Source: Flavobacterium branchiicola (lineage in GTDB: Bacteria > Bacteroidota > Bacteroidia > Flavobacteriales > Flavobacteriaceae). Taken from it: DNA of 64,000 nucleotides. Numbering within the stretch: the stretch's first letter is position 1; every line of letters starts with the position of its first letter. The notes beneath the pieces were generated by a model, which was not told the origin of the DNA, ran no database searches, and worked only from the letters and a program-made list of their open reading frames with translations. The DNA lies in assembly GCF_018383905.1 (NCBI RefSeq), contig NZ_JAGYWA010000001.1:124001-188000 (forward strand). Reading direction: 5' to 3'. Positions 23,669 to 31,533 of the stretch are shown here, piece after piece. A program made the translations under genes and the position numbers.

Positions 23669-24538
23669 CTAAGGAACAGCGATTTTCATTTGCTTATGCA
23701 GAATATAAATATTCAGATCTGTTTGTGCTCCGCAATATTCTCCGTCAATTTGAAAATTTACAGGATAATCTATTTTGATCGTTGCTTTATCTGTTGAAAT
23801 AATAACAATATCGTCTGAATCGATTGGCATATTGCCTGTAATAATTTTTCCGATTAATAATAAGTCAAGGCTTTTTAGAATTACGAGTTCAAACTTACCA
23901 TCATTCATCGCACCATTAGGGTTGATAATTACACCTGTTCCGTATTTTTGAGAATTGGCAATTACGATCATTCTGGCCGTGTGTTCAACGCTTTTATTAT
24001 TCGCTGAAATTGTTGCCACAAATGGCTCTTCAGATTCTGTTAATGTTGTAAACGCCTGTAGTGCATAACCCCAGAAACCGCGAACATCACTTTGCTCGTA
24101 ATTTTTGACCAGATTTGCATTTAATCCCAAATCGCTTAAGTGGATACTTTTTTTTCCGTTGATGCAAATCATGTCCATTTCGATGTAATGATGCAGAAAT
24201 GCTATTTTAAGGTTTGCTTCTATGTCTGTTGGCAGGTTCAAATCAACAGAAAGTCCGTTTGCAGAACCGGCTGGCAAAATTCCAATAATTACATCAAATT
24301 CCTCTACAGCTTCGGCAACAATTTTTATAGTGCCGTCACCACCCGCAACAATTATTCGTTCCGGCGTATATTTATTGTACAAAATCTGAATCTTCCGCAA
24401 ATCGTCTTTACCGGTAGTTTCATATACTTCTAAATCAAAATTATTTGTAGACGCAAACTCTTCCACTGCCTCGATTAAATCGCTTTTATCAAGATCTCCG
24501 GAAATAGGATTGACAACAAAGAGGATATTCTTTTTCAA
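23669..24538 (-). CDS. diacylglycerol/sphingosine kinase-like lipid kinase (YegS/BmrU family)
   Basis: A 289-residue protein of the DAGK catalytic family: LFVVNPISGDLDKSD at the N-terminus, the nucleotide-binding GGDGT motif in IIVAGGDGTIKIVAEAV, then GILPAGSANGLSVDL, and a C-terminal beta-sandwich with FQIDGEYCGAQTD. It would phosphorylate diacylglycerol or a related lipid alcohol using ATP at the inner membrane face. It diverges from the App1-like phosphatase gene across 60 bases, so the two may share control and have opposite chemistry. Confidence 0.9.
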   Translation of the reverse strand: MKKNILFVVNPISGDLDKSDLIEAVEEFASTNNFDLEVYETTGKDDLRKIQILYNKYTPERIIVAGGDGTIKIVAEAVEEFDVIIGILPAGSANGLSVDLNLPTDIEANLKIAFLHHYIEMDMICINGKKSIHLSDLGLNANLVKNYEQSDVRGFWGYALQAFTTLTESEEPFVATISANNKSVEHTARMIVIANSQKYGTGVIINPNGAMNDGKFELVILKSLDLLLIGKIITGNMPIDSDDIVIISTDKATIKIDYPVNFQIDGEYCGAQTDLNIYILHKQMKIAVP

Positions 24539-24598
24539 AATTTTATTTTTAAACCAATTAAATTAAGTAAATTACAGTTACATAAATATACGCAATTA

Positions 24599-25561
24599 AT
24601 GAAACCAATTTTACAATTATATCGAGGTTATGCCAATGAAGAAGAATTAATTGTAATGGGACATGTCTTTAAAAGAACGTATGATTATGATTTTCAAAAG
24701 AAAAACTTTAAAAATGCCAGCTCAATTATTAACCAGTTTCGAATAAAAACAATTCAGAATTTTGATGTTTACCTGAAGTTTGGCGAAAAAGAAATTCACA
24801 CCAAAACACTTGATGACGGCTATTTTAAGTTTTGCATTCCATTGGAAAAAGAAACCTCTTTTGGGTGGATTGAATATGAGGTTTTTATTAAAGACGAAGC
24901 AAACACGATTACTTCAAAAGGTACTTTTATACGACCTCATAAAGGTCAGTTAGGAATTATTTCTGATATTGATGATACTTTTTTAATCTCGCATACTCCT
25001 AACATTTTTAAGAAAATGTATATTCTTCTTTTTAAGAATGTAAATGACCGACGGGTTTTTAAAGATGTTGTTCAGCATTATCAAGCGCTAAGTTCTGCCG
25101 GAAGAAACAAAAAAGAAGAAGAAAATGCTTTTTTTTATGTTTCTAGCAGCGAATGGAATTTATATCGTTTTATTGTAAAATTTACCCGAATTCATAATTT
25201 ACCAAGGGCTGTTATTTTACTAAAAGATATTAGACGAGGAATTACTGATTTCTTTATGAGCGGCCGCGGAAATCACGATCATAAGTTTGATAAAATAAAA
25301 CATGTCCTGGAATTTTATCCGAATTTAAAATATGTTTTACTGGGGGATGATTCACAACACGATCCTGCTTTGTACGAACGAATCTGTAAAATATTTCCCG
25401 TTACGGTAATTGCCGTTTATATTAGGCAAACCGGTAAATCTCAAAAAAAAGAGGTGCGGAAAATAATGAAGAATCTAGAAAGTCTGGATGTAGCAGTTTG
25501 CTATTTTAAACATAGCAGCGACGCTATTACACACTCTAAATCTATTGGAATTATTAAATAG
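24599..25561 (+). CDS. App1-like phosphatidate phosphatase domain protein (DUF2183)
   Basis: A 320-residue protein. The haloacid-dehalogenase-type motif is SDIDDTF with Asp123, Asp125 and Thr127; later blocks FFYVSSSEWNLYRFI, LKDIRRGITDFF and LLGDDSQHDPALYERI match the App1/DUF2183 family, whose yeast member is a phosphatidate phosphatase. It would dephosphorylate phosphatidic acid to diacylglycerol. No signal peptide. The N-terminal 110 residues look like a beta-sandwich, common in the family. Its divergent neighbour is a lipid kinase with the reverse reaction. Confidence 0.9.
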   Translation: MKPILQLYRGYANEEELIVMGHVFKRTYDYDFQKKNFKNASSIINQFRIKTIQNFDVYLKFGEKEIHTKTLDDGYFKFCIPLEKETSFGWIEYEVFIKDEANTITSKGTFIRPHKGQLGIISDIDDTFLISHTPNIFKKMYILLFKNVNDRRVFKDVVQHYQALSSAGRNKKEEENAFFYVSSSEWNLYRFIVKFTRIHNLPRAVILLKDIRRGITDFFMSGRGNHDHKFDKIKHVLEFYPNLKYVLLGDDSQHDPALYERICKIFPVTVIAVYIRQTGKSQKKEVRKIMKNLESLDVAVCYFKHSSDAITHSKSIGIIK

Positions 25562-25571
25562 TACTTTTTTG

Positions 25572-25626
25572 TTTCAAGTTTCAGGTTTCACGTTGCACAG
25601 AACTTGAAATCTGAAACTTGAAACCT
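25572..25626. repeat. inverted pair of TTTCAAGTTTCAG words
   Basis: GTTTCAAGTTTCAGGTTTC and GAAATCTGAAACTTGAAAC are inverted copies separated by 16 bases, and could form a 17- to 19-bp hairpin just after the App1-like gene. Confidence 0.7.
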
Positions 25627-25628
25627 AT

Positions 25629-25775
25629 TCCCTAGCCCAGATTGAAGTGAATAGCCCGGAATAAAAAAAGCAAAAGTTTCTTGTTCTAAAAAAGCGACCA
25701 ACGGAAGCTCTTTTTAGAACATTAGAAACTTTGCTTTTTTTATGAGGACTAGTAACGGAAAGCTGGATTAGCTCC
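25629..25775 (+). repeat. composite intergenic repeat, copy R3, with long hairpin terminator
   Basis: Flank CCCTAGCCCAGATTGAAGTG, then a long two-part hairpin at 25663-25741 (outer arms AAAAAAAGCAAAAGTTTCT and AGAAACTTTGCTTTTTTT, inner arms GTTCTAAAAA and TTTTTAGAAC), then flank TAACGGAAAGCTGGATTAGC. Both flanks match R1 at 11391-11482 but the hairpin is different. It separates the convergent App1-like and ABC-F genes and can terminate both. Confidence 0.78.
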
Positions 25776-25786
25776 TGAAACTTATG

Positions 25787-27700
25787 TTAAGCATTAAAAT
25801 TATCAATTTCTTCCTGAACGATTTCCCAATCTGATAATAATTGATCTAAATCTGCTTTCTTTTTGTTGTAAGCAGTGAAAAATGAAGCATCTTCGATGTG
25901 TTTATCGTAATTAGAAGCCAGCATTTTGTCGTCGTGCTGAATATCTTTTTCTAATTGTTTGATTTGACTTTCTACTTTACTTAATCGGTTTTGAAGTGCT
26001 TTTCCTTTTTTCTGATCTTCGTAAGAGGTCTTGTTATTCTCTTTTGGAGCTGCTGCTTTTACAACATCTTTTTTCTCAACCTCACGCATATTTTCTAAAT
26101 TACGCTGCTCTAAGAAAAAGTTGATATCTCCAAGATATTCTCTGATTTTCTGATCTTTAAATTCGTAAACAATATTCGACATTCCCTGAAGAAAATCTCT
26201 ATCGTGAGAAACCAATAATAAAGTTCCTCCAAATTTTTGAAGCGCCGCTTTTAAAACGTTTTTAGATTTAATATCTAAGTGGTTCGTAGGCTCATCCATT
26301 AACAACACGTTTATAGGCTGCAATAATAATTTACAAAGCGCCAAACGGTTACGCTCGCCTCCTGAAAGTACTTTTACTTTTTTCTCTACATCGTCACCGC
26401 GAAATAAGAAAGATCCCAACATATCACGAACTTTAGAACGGTTGGTGTCTGTTGCCGCATCTTCCATAGTTTGCAATAATGTGATTTCTCCATCCAGATA
26501 TTCTGCCTGATTTTGAGCAAAATAACCCAATTGTACGTTGTGTCCTAATTTGATATTTCCCTGATATTCAAATTCATTTACAATGGCTTTAATAAAAGTC
26601 GATTTTCCTTGTCCGTTTTGACCCACAAAAGCAATTTTGCTACCGCGTTCTACCAACAAATCGATATCTTTTAAAATAACTTTATCTCCGTAAGCTTTTG
26701 TAACGTGCTCTGCTTCAACTACAACTTTACCTGGTTCTTTAGAAACCGGAAAAGAGATATTCATTACCGAATTGTCGTCTTCATCAACTTCAATTCTTTC
26801 AACTTTATCTAATTTTTTAATTAACGATTGTGCCATGGAAGCTTTTGAAGCTTTTGCACGGAATTTCTCGATTAATTTTTCTGTTTCTTCAATCTTTTTT
26901 GCCTGATTTTTTTGAGTTGCTAATTGCTTCTCACGAATTTCATGGCGTAATTCAAGATATTGAGAATAGGGTTTATTAAAATCGTATGCTTTTCCTAATG
27001 AAATTTCGATGGTACGGTTTGTAACATTATCCAGGAACATTTTATCGTGCGATACAATTACCACAACTCCAGGATAATTACGAAGGAAACTTTCTAGCCA
27101 AATAATACTTTCGATATCTAAGTGGTTGGTTGGCTCATCCAGAAGTAGTACATCGTTTGATTGTAAAAGTAATTTGGCCAACTCGATACGCATTCTCCAT
27201 CCTCCGGAAAATGTTTCTGTCTGGTTATTAAAAACTTCTCTCTTGAAACCTAAACCTAAAAGAATTTTCTCAGTATCTCCAACATAATTATAACCTCCTA
27301 AAAGATCAAAACGGTGTGTATAATCAGATAAATCTTCGATGATTTGTCCGTATTCTTCGCTTTCATAATCGGTTCTGGTAACCAATTGATGATTGATTTC
27401 TTCCAGTTTTTTTTCTACAATTTTAATCTCGGTAAATGCTTCATACGCTTCTTCTAATACCGTTCTTCCACGTTCAAAATCAATATCCTGACGTAAAAAA
27501 CCCATTCGAATATCTTTTTCCTGAGAAATAACTCCAGAATCCGGGGCAAAATCCCTTGCCAACATTTTTAGCATTGTCGATTTACCAGCTCCGTTTTTAC
27601 CAACAAGACCAACTCGGTCTCCGGCACCAAGACGAAAAGTAACTTCTTCAAATAAATATGTTCCTCCAAAAGAAACCGAAAGATTGTGTATATTAAGCAT
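25787..27700 (-). CDS. ABC-F family ATP-binding cassette protein
   Basis: A 637-residue protein with two ABC ATPase domains and no membrane segments, the ABC-F pattern. First Walker A GLVGKNGAGKST (about residues 33-44) with the signature FSGGWRMRIELA; second Walker A GQNGQGKSTF with LSGGERNRLALCKLL and the LLMDEPTNHLDI Walker B. A charged linker joins the domains and a coiled-coil C-terminus (KALQNRLSKVESQIKQLEKD) follows, as in Uup-type members. ABC-F proteins act on ribosomes, resolving stalled states or protecting from antibiotics. Which subtype this is cannot be fixed by eye; it looks like a housekeeping member. Confidence 0.93.
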   Translation of the reverse strand: MLNIHNLSVSFGGTYLFEEVTFRLGAGDRVGLVGKNGAGKSTMLKMLARDFAPDSGVISQEKDIRMGFLRQDIDFERGRTVLEEAYEAFTEIKIVEKKLEEINHQLVTRTDYESEEYGQIIEDLSDYTHRFDLLGGYNYVGDTEKILLGLGFKREVFNNQTETFSGGWRMRIELAKLLLQSNDVLLLDEPTNHLDIESIIWLESFLRNYPGVVVIVSHDKMFLDNVTNRTIEISLGKAYDFNKPYSQYLELRHEIREKQLATQKNQAKKIEETEKLIEKFRAKASKASMAQSLIKKLDKVERIEVDEDDNSVMNISFPVSKEPGKVVVEAEHVTKAYGDKVILKDIDLLVERGSKIAFVGQNGQGKSTFIKAIVNEFEYQGNIKLGHNVQLGYFAQNQAEYLDGEITLLQTMEDAATDTNRSKVRDMLGSFLFRGDDVEKKVKVLSGGERNRLALCKLLLQPINVLLMDEPTNHLDIKSKNVLKAALQKFGGTLLLVSHDRDFLQGMSNIVYEFKDQKIREYLGDINFFLEQRNLENMREVEKKDVVKAAAPKENNKTSYEDQKKGKALQNRLSKVESQIKQLEKDIQHDDKMLASNYDKHIEDASFFTAYNKKKADLDQLLSDWEIVQEEIDNFNA

Positions 27701-27762
27701 TAATTTGTTGTTTAAAGTTTAAAGTTTCATGTTTTTGATACCTTAAACAGAGAATGAAAATT

Positions 27763-27770
27763 GTAAATTT
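27763..27770 (+). promoter_or_regulatory. TAnnTTTG promoter element for DUF983 gene
   Basis: TAAATTTG lies 14 bases before the ATG at 27785, giving only about eight bases of leader. The in-frame ATG at 27809 would have a more normal leader. Confidence 0.5.
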
Positions 27771-27784
27771 GCGTTACCAGTTTA

Positions 27785-28192
27785 ATGGTAAAACTAAATT
27801 TTTTGCAAATGTTAAAAAAAGGATCGAAACTAAATAGTATTTTAACAGGAAGTTGTCCAAAATGTCAAAATGAAAGCATGTATTCGGACAAAAATCCGCT
27901 TCATTTGACTAAAGTTCTCAAAATGAACGAAAATTGCAGTCACTGCGGATTAAAATATCAAATTGAACCTTCGTTTTTTTATGGTGCAATGTATGTAAGT
28001 TACGGTTTAAATGTGGCTGTCGGAATTGCCGCATTCATTGTTTCGTTTGTGTTTTTTGGTGCAAGTATAGAACAATCGTTTATTGCGATAGTTATTACAT
28101 TAATTCTATTATTTCCGTTTGTCCTGAGACTTTCCAGAAATTTATACATTAATATGTTTGTTTCTTACGATCCTAAGGCTGGCCAGAATTAA
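27785..28192 (+). CDS. DUF983 domain-containing membrane protein
   Basis: A 135-residue protein with two CxxC pairs near the N-terminus (CPKCQ and CSHCG), a zinc-ribbon-like pattern, then two membrane helices (VSYGLNVAVGIAAFIVSFVFF and FIAIVITLILLFPFVLRL). This is the DUF983 layout; function unknown, some members lie near cytochrome oxidase genes. The start may be the second ATG at 27809 (MLKKGSKLNSIL), because the promoter element at 27763 leaves almost no leader for the first. Its last 20 bases overlap the end of the convergent FAD oxidoreductase gene. Confidence 0.88.
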   Translation: MVKLNFLQMLKKGSKLNSILTGSCPKCQNESMYSDKNPLHLTKVLKMNENCSHCGLKYQIEPSFFYGAMYVSYGLNVAVGIAAFIVSFVFFGASIEQSFIAIVITLILLFPFVLRLSRNLYINMFVSYDPKAGQN

Positions 28193-29246
28193 GGCTTTTT
28201 AAATATCTTTTATGAAAACGCTTAATGTCGATTTCACGATCTAAAGGAACTTCACTTTCTATATAATCATATAAAACCTGAGCCATTGCTGGTCCAAGCA
28301 TGACTCCTCGAGTTCCTAAGCCATTTAGTAAATGAAGTGATTTAAACTGTTCGTGAGTTCCTATTAAAGGTCTTCTGTCTTTTACTGTAGGACGAACACC
28401 TCCGTAATGTTCTACGATTTCAAAATCGCAGTCAATAATTTCCTTTATTCGATCTATTAATTCTCGTTTTCCTTCTGCAGTAGGTAAATCTGTTTTATCC
28501 TGCCAGTTGTATGTCGCTCCTACTTTAAACAAATCATTCCCTAAAGGCAATATAAAAACGCTTGTATTCATAATGACATCCAAATCTAAATCAGGAGCTT
28601 TTATTACAAACATCTCACCCTTAGTACCATCTAATGGCAAGTAATTAAAAAAGGGATTTTTATGCAGACCGAATCCTTCTGCAAAAATAATATGACGTGC
28701 TTTGATATTTTTATACTGAATTCCAAAATCTAAAAACTCAATATATCCCCAATCAAAAGATTGTGATAAAAGCAAATCATTCTCTTGCAGATATTCACGA
28801 TAAGTATCTAATAACAGCATTGTGTCTACATAACCGGTATGCAGAACTTCGCCATAATCATAAGGTGAGTTGATTCCTTTATATTTTTTCAGAACTAATT
28901 TTGTAGACAAAAATGGAGCTAGGTTTCTTTTATCCGAAGCAGCAAACCAATTGTTTTGTTCTTCTATAGAGAAAAATTTCCTTAATATAGGGAGTTTAAA
29001 ATTAAACTTCTTTTGTAGTTTATCCTCAATTCGATTATAGAAATCATTCATTATAACCAATTGTTCTTGTGCATTCCAAACTTCGCTAAATCTCTTTAAA
29101 ATAACAGGATTATAAAATCCTCCGGCCACTCTTGAAGATACCTGAGACATATTGTCTATTACTAAAATAGATTTATTGTTCTTTAAAGCAACTTCAGCAA
29201 AAGAAATTCCAGCTAATCCAGATCCGACGATTAAATAATCAAGCAT
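28173..29246 (-). CDS. FAD-dependent oxidoreductase (DAO family)
   Basis: About 357 residues from the ATG at 29246, chosen because it puts the dinucleotide-binding motif at the very N-terminus (LDYLIVGSGLAGISFAE, GxGxxG), as usual in this family; the frame is open 33 bases further upstream. Other blocks are SSRVAGGFYNPVI, HIIFAEGFG and the terminal GTRGVMLGPAMAQVLYDYI, which match D-amino acid oxidase-like flavoproteins. It would oxidise an amine or amino acid with FAD; the substrate is unknown. It overlaps the DUF983 gene tail to tail by 20 bases. Confidence 0.88.
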   Translation of the reverse strand: MLDYLIVGSGLAGISFAEVALKNNKSILVIDNMSQVSSRVAGGFYNPVILKRFSEVWNAQEQLVIMNDFYNRIEDKLQKKFNFKLPILRKFFSIEEQNNWFAASDKRNLAPFLSTKLVLKKYKGINSPYDYGEVLHTGYVDTMLLLDTYREYLQENDLLLSQSFDWGYIEFLDFGIQYKNIKARHIIFAEGFGLHKNPFFNYLPLDGTKGEMFVIKAPDLDLDVIMNTSVFILPLGNDLFKVGATYNWQDKTDLPTAEGKRELIDRIKEIIDCDFEIVEHYGGVRPTVKDRRPLIGTHEQFKSLHLLNGLGTRGVMLGPAMAQVLYDYIESEVPLDREIDIKRFHKRYLKSLNSGQP

Positions 29247-29264
29247 TGTGTAGTATATAAAATA

Positions 29265-29298
29265 AAAAACTCTTGCCACAAAGGTAGCAAGAGTTTTT
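29265..29298 (-). terminator. terminator after gldO
   Basis: AAAAACTCTTGC and GCAAGAGTTTTT pair perfectly around a ten-base loop CACAAAGGTA. Its loop and stem resemble the terminator after gldN at 30448, consistent with duplication of gene plus terminator. Confidence 0.88.
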
Positions 29299-29321
29299 CG
29301 TATAATTTTAGATTTAGGTAC

Positions 29322-30317
29322 TTAGTAGTTCCACATATCTTCTTCGAAGTTGCGAATCTTCTCTTTTACTCTTTCAGATTCTAATAATTGAGCCTGAGCA
29401 TTATCTTTCATGTATTCTTTGATTTCACGATCCCCGTACATGTTTTCTTCCTTATAAATAATTGCATTAAAATGTCTGGAATTTAAAACCTGATCAAATG
29501 AAATTGGAACTGCAGAATTTTTATCATTAAATGCTTTAGCCTCATGCAATGCTTCCCTGGCATTTGGGAAGAAAACCCAAAAAAGCTCGATATAATCTTT
29601 CTCATCACTATTCATCGTATAAACATCGGGAGTTACAGGACAAATTCCAAGTAAACGATATTTCAAATCACTCTGCCGTTTGTCAAAATACCAATATCCT
29701 TTAATCTTGTATTGCGTTACGTCCTGAGCAGTCAGATCTTGCTTTAGAATATACTCTGCTGGAACTGTTCTTTTTGGTCCAACAGTTTCGTCTACATAAG
29801 TTACAGATTTCTTTTTACCAGTACCGGTAACCACCTTTTTCTTGACAACACGCGTTCTGTAATCATCCGGATATTGATTTATCAGCTCACGACCGGCATC
29901 TGTTGTATCAACTCGTGACAAAGAGCCCTGAATGTCTTTCATCGTCTTCTTGGTGTTAAAATAACTATCGGTATAAACTTCAGTAATTTTTCCCTGTCGA
30001 ATTGCTTTAGTCAGCACATCATAAAGAGAGCGTCTGTCGGCACCAATATTAGCAGTATCTACGGGAAAATACAAAGGGAAATTAATTTTCTCGTTTAAAT
30101 CAATAATCTCCCAGGTTGTTTTCCCCATCAAAACATCCCTATCGTCTATATAGCCATAAGCTAGGGGTTTATCATTATCCGAGATACGTTGTGCAGGTGT
30201 CTTCAGTCCTATTTCTCCGGCTGTTTTTGCATTGAGCAAATTAGATTGGGCACTAGAAGTACAACTTACACCTATTAGAAAGGCAGCTATTAAAAAAAAT
30301 CTTGTTTTCATCATCAT
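29322..30317 (-). CDS. gldO: gliding motility protein GldO (GldN paralogue)
   Basis: A 331-residue exported protein (hydrophobic signal, cleavage near SAQ or a Cys at CTSSAQ) that is nearly the same as its upstream neighbour GldN along its whole length; differences are mainly conservative. GldN and GldO are partly redundant periplasmic components of the type IX secretion system and gliding motor in Flavobacterium. The order gldK-L-M-N-O is that known in F. johnsoniae. The N-terminus is slightly extended by a second Met (MMMKTRFFL). It has its own hairpin terminator; the gap to gldN holds another. Confidence 0.93.
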   Translation of the reverse strand: MMMKTRFFLIAAFLIGVSCTSSAQSNLLNAKTAGEIGLKTPAQRISDNDKPLAYGYIDDRDVLMGKTTWEIIDLNEKINFPLYFPVDTANIGADRRSLYDVLTKAIRQGKITEVYTDSYFNTKKTMKDIQGSLSRVDTTDAGRELINQYPDDYRTRVVKKKVVTGTGKKKSVTYVDETVGPKRTVPAEYILKQDLTAQDVTQYKIKGYWYFDKRQSDLKYRLLGICPVTPDVYTMNSDEKDYIELFWVFFPNAREALHEAKAFNDKNSAVPISFDQVLNSRHFNAIIYKEENMYGDREIKEYMKDNAQAQLLESERVKEKIRNFEEDMWNY

Positions 30318-30447
30318 AAATATTATAAGAAATTAAACGCATTATTTAATTGTTTATTGCTATTTTTCTTACATAAATTAAAATCACAAAAGTAATTAAA
30401 ATTTACAATATTCCTATGATTTTTTAAAGATGGGCGTTCTCCAAAAA

Positions 30448-30479
30448 AAAACTCTTACTACAAAGGTAGTAAGAGTTTT
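30448..30479 (-). terminator. terminator after gldN
   Basis: A perfect 14-bp stem AAAACTCTTACTAC / GTAGTAAGAGTTTT with an AAAG loop and T residues on the minus strand, 20 bases past the gldN stop. Confidence 0.9.
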
Positions 30480-30499
30480 CTAATAAATTATTTAGAAGC

Positions 30500-31489
30500 T
30501 TAGTAATTCCACATATCTTGTTCAAAATTACGGATCTTCTCTTTTACTCTTTCAGATTCTAACAACTGATTTTGAGCGTTATCTTTCATGTATTCTTTGA
30601 TCTCACGATCTCCGTACAAGTTTTCTTCTTTGTAAAGTACAGCGTTAAAACGTCTAGAATTTAAAATCTGATCAAAAGAAATTGGAAGAGCAGAGTTACT
30701 ATCGTTAAAAGCTTTTGCTTCATGTAGTGCTTCTCTGGCATTTGGGAAGAAAACCCAAAACAACTCAATATAATCTTTCTCGTCACTATTCATTGTATAA
30801 ACGTCCGGAGTTACAGGACAAATACCTAGTAAACGATATTTCAATTCACTTTGACGTTTGTCAAAGTACCAGTATCCTTTTATTTTGTATTGTGTAACAT
30901 CCTGAGCAGTTAAATCTTGCTTCAAGATATACTCTGAAGGAACTGTTCTTGTTGCTCCAACTGTTTCATCTACATAAGTTACAACTTTCTTTTTACCCGT
31001 TCCTGTAACTACTTTTTTCTTCACAACGTGACTTTTGTAGTCATCAGGATATTGGTTAATAAGTTCTCTACCAGCATCAGTAGTATCTATACGAGATAAT
31101 GATCCTTCGATGTCTTTCATAGATTTTTTAGTATTGAAGTAGCTATCGGTATAAACTTCAGTTATTTTACCTTTTTTGATAGCTTTCGTCAAAACGTCAT
31201 AAAGAGAACGTCTATCAGGCCCAATATTAGCTGTATCTATTGGAAAATACATTGGAAAATTGATTTTTTCATTCAAATCAATAATCTCCCAAGTTGTTTT
31301 TCCCATCAAAACATCTCTGTCATCTACATAACCGTAAGCTAAAGGCTTATCATTGTCTGAGATAAGTTGTGCAGGAGTTTTAAGTCCAATCTGTGCAGGT
31401 GTTTTCGCATTAAGCAAATTAGATTGCGCATTAGAAGTTAGACCTCCAGCGATAGAAACAACAGCTATTAAAAAATTTCTTACTTTCAT
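30500..31489 (-). CDS. gldN: gliding motility / T9SS protein GldN
   Basis: A 329-residue protein with a signal peptide (KVRNFLIAVVSIAGGLTSNA) and the GldN body: DDRDVLMGKTTWEIIDLNEK, LYDVLTKAIKKGKITEVYTD and KGYWYFDKRQSELKYRLLGI. GldN forms a periplasmic ring with the lipoprotein GldK that is essential for type IX secretion (PorN in Porphyromonas). It follows gldM by 44 bases on the minus strand, in the conserved operon order. The next gene is its close paralogue gldO. Confidence 0.96.
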   Translation of the reverse strand: MKVRNFLIAVVSIAGGLTSNAQSNLLNAKTPAQIGLKTPAQLISDNDKPLAYGYVDDRDVLMGKTTWEIIDLNEKINFPMYFPIDTANIGPDRRSLYDVLTKAIKKGKITEVYTDSYFNTKKSMKDIEGSLSRIDTTDAGRELINQYPDDYKSHVVKKKVVTGTGKKKVVTYVDETVGATRTVPSEYILKQDLTAQDVTQYKIKGYWYFDKRQSELKYRLLGICPVTPDVYTMNSDEKDYIELFWVFFPNAREALHEAKAFNDSNSALPISFDQILNSRRFNAVLYKEENLYGDREIKEYMKDNAQNQLLESERVKEKIRNFEQDMWNY

Positions 31490-31533
31490 CGTGGTATTAT
31501 TATAAGATATTGAACGTAGTTTTACCTACTTTA

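Noticed and set aside
29322..31489. gldN and gldO as an assembly duplication
   Set aside because: The two copies differ at many synonymous and some amino-acid positions and have different terminators, and such a pair is known in Flavobacterium.
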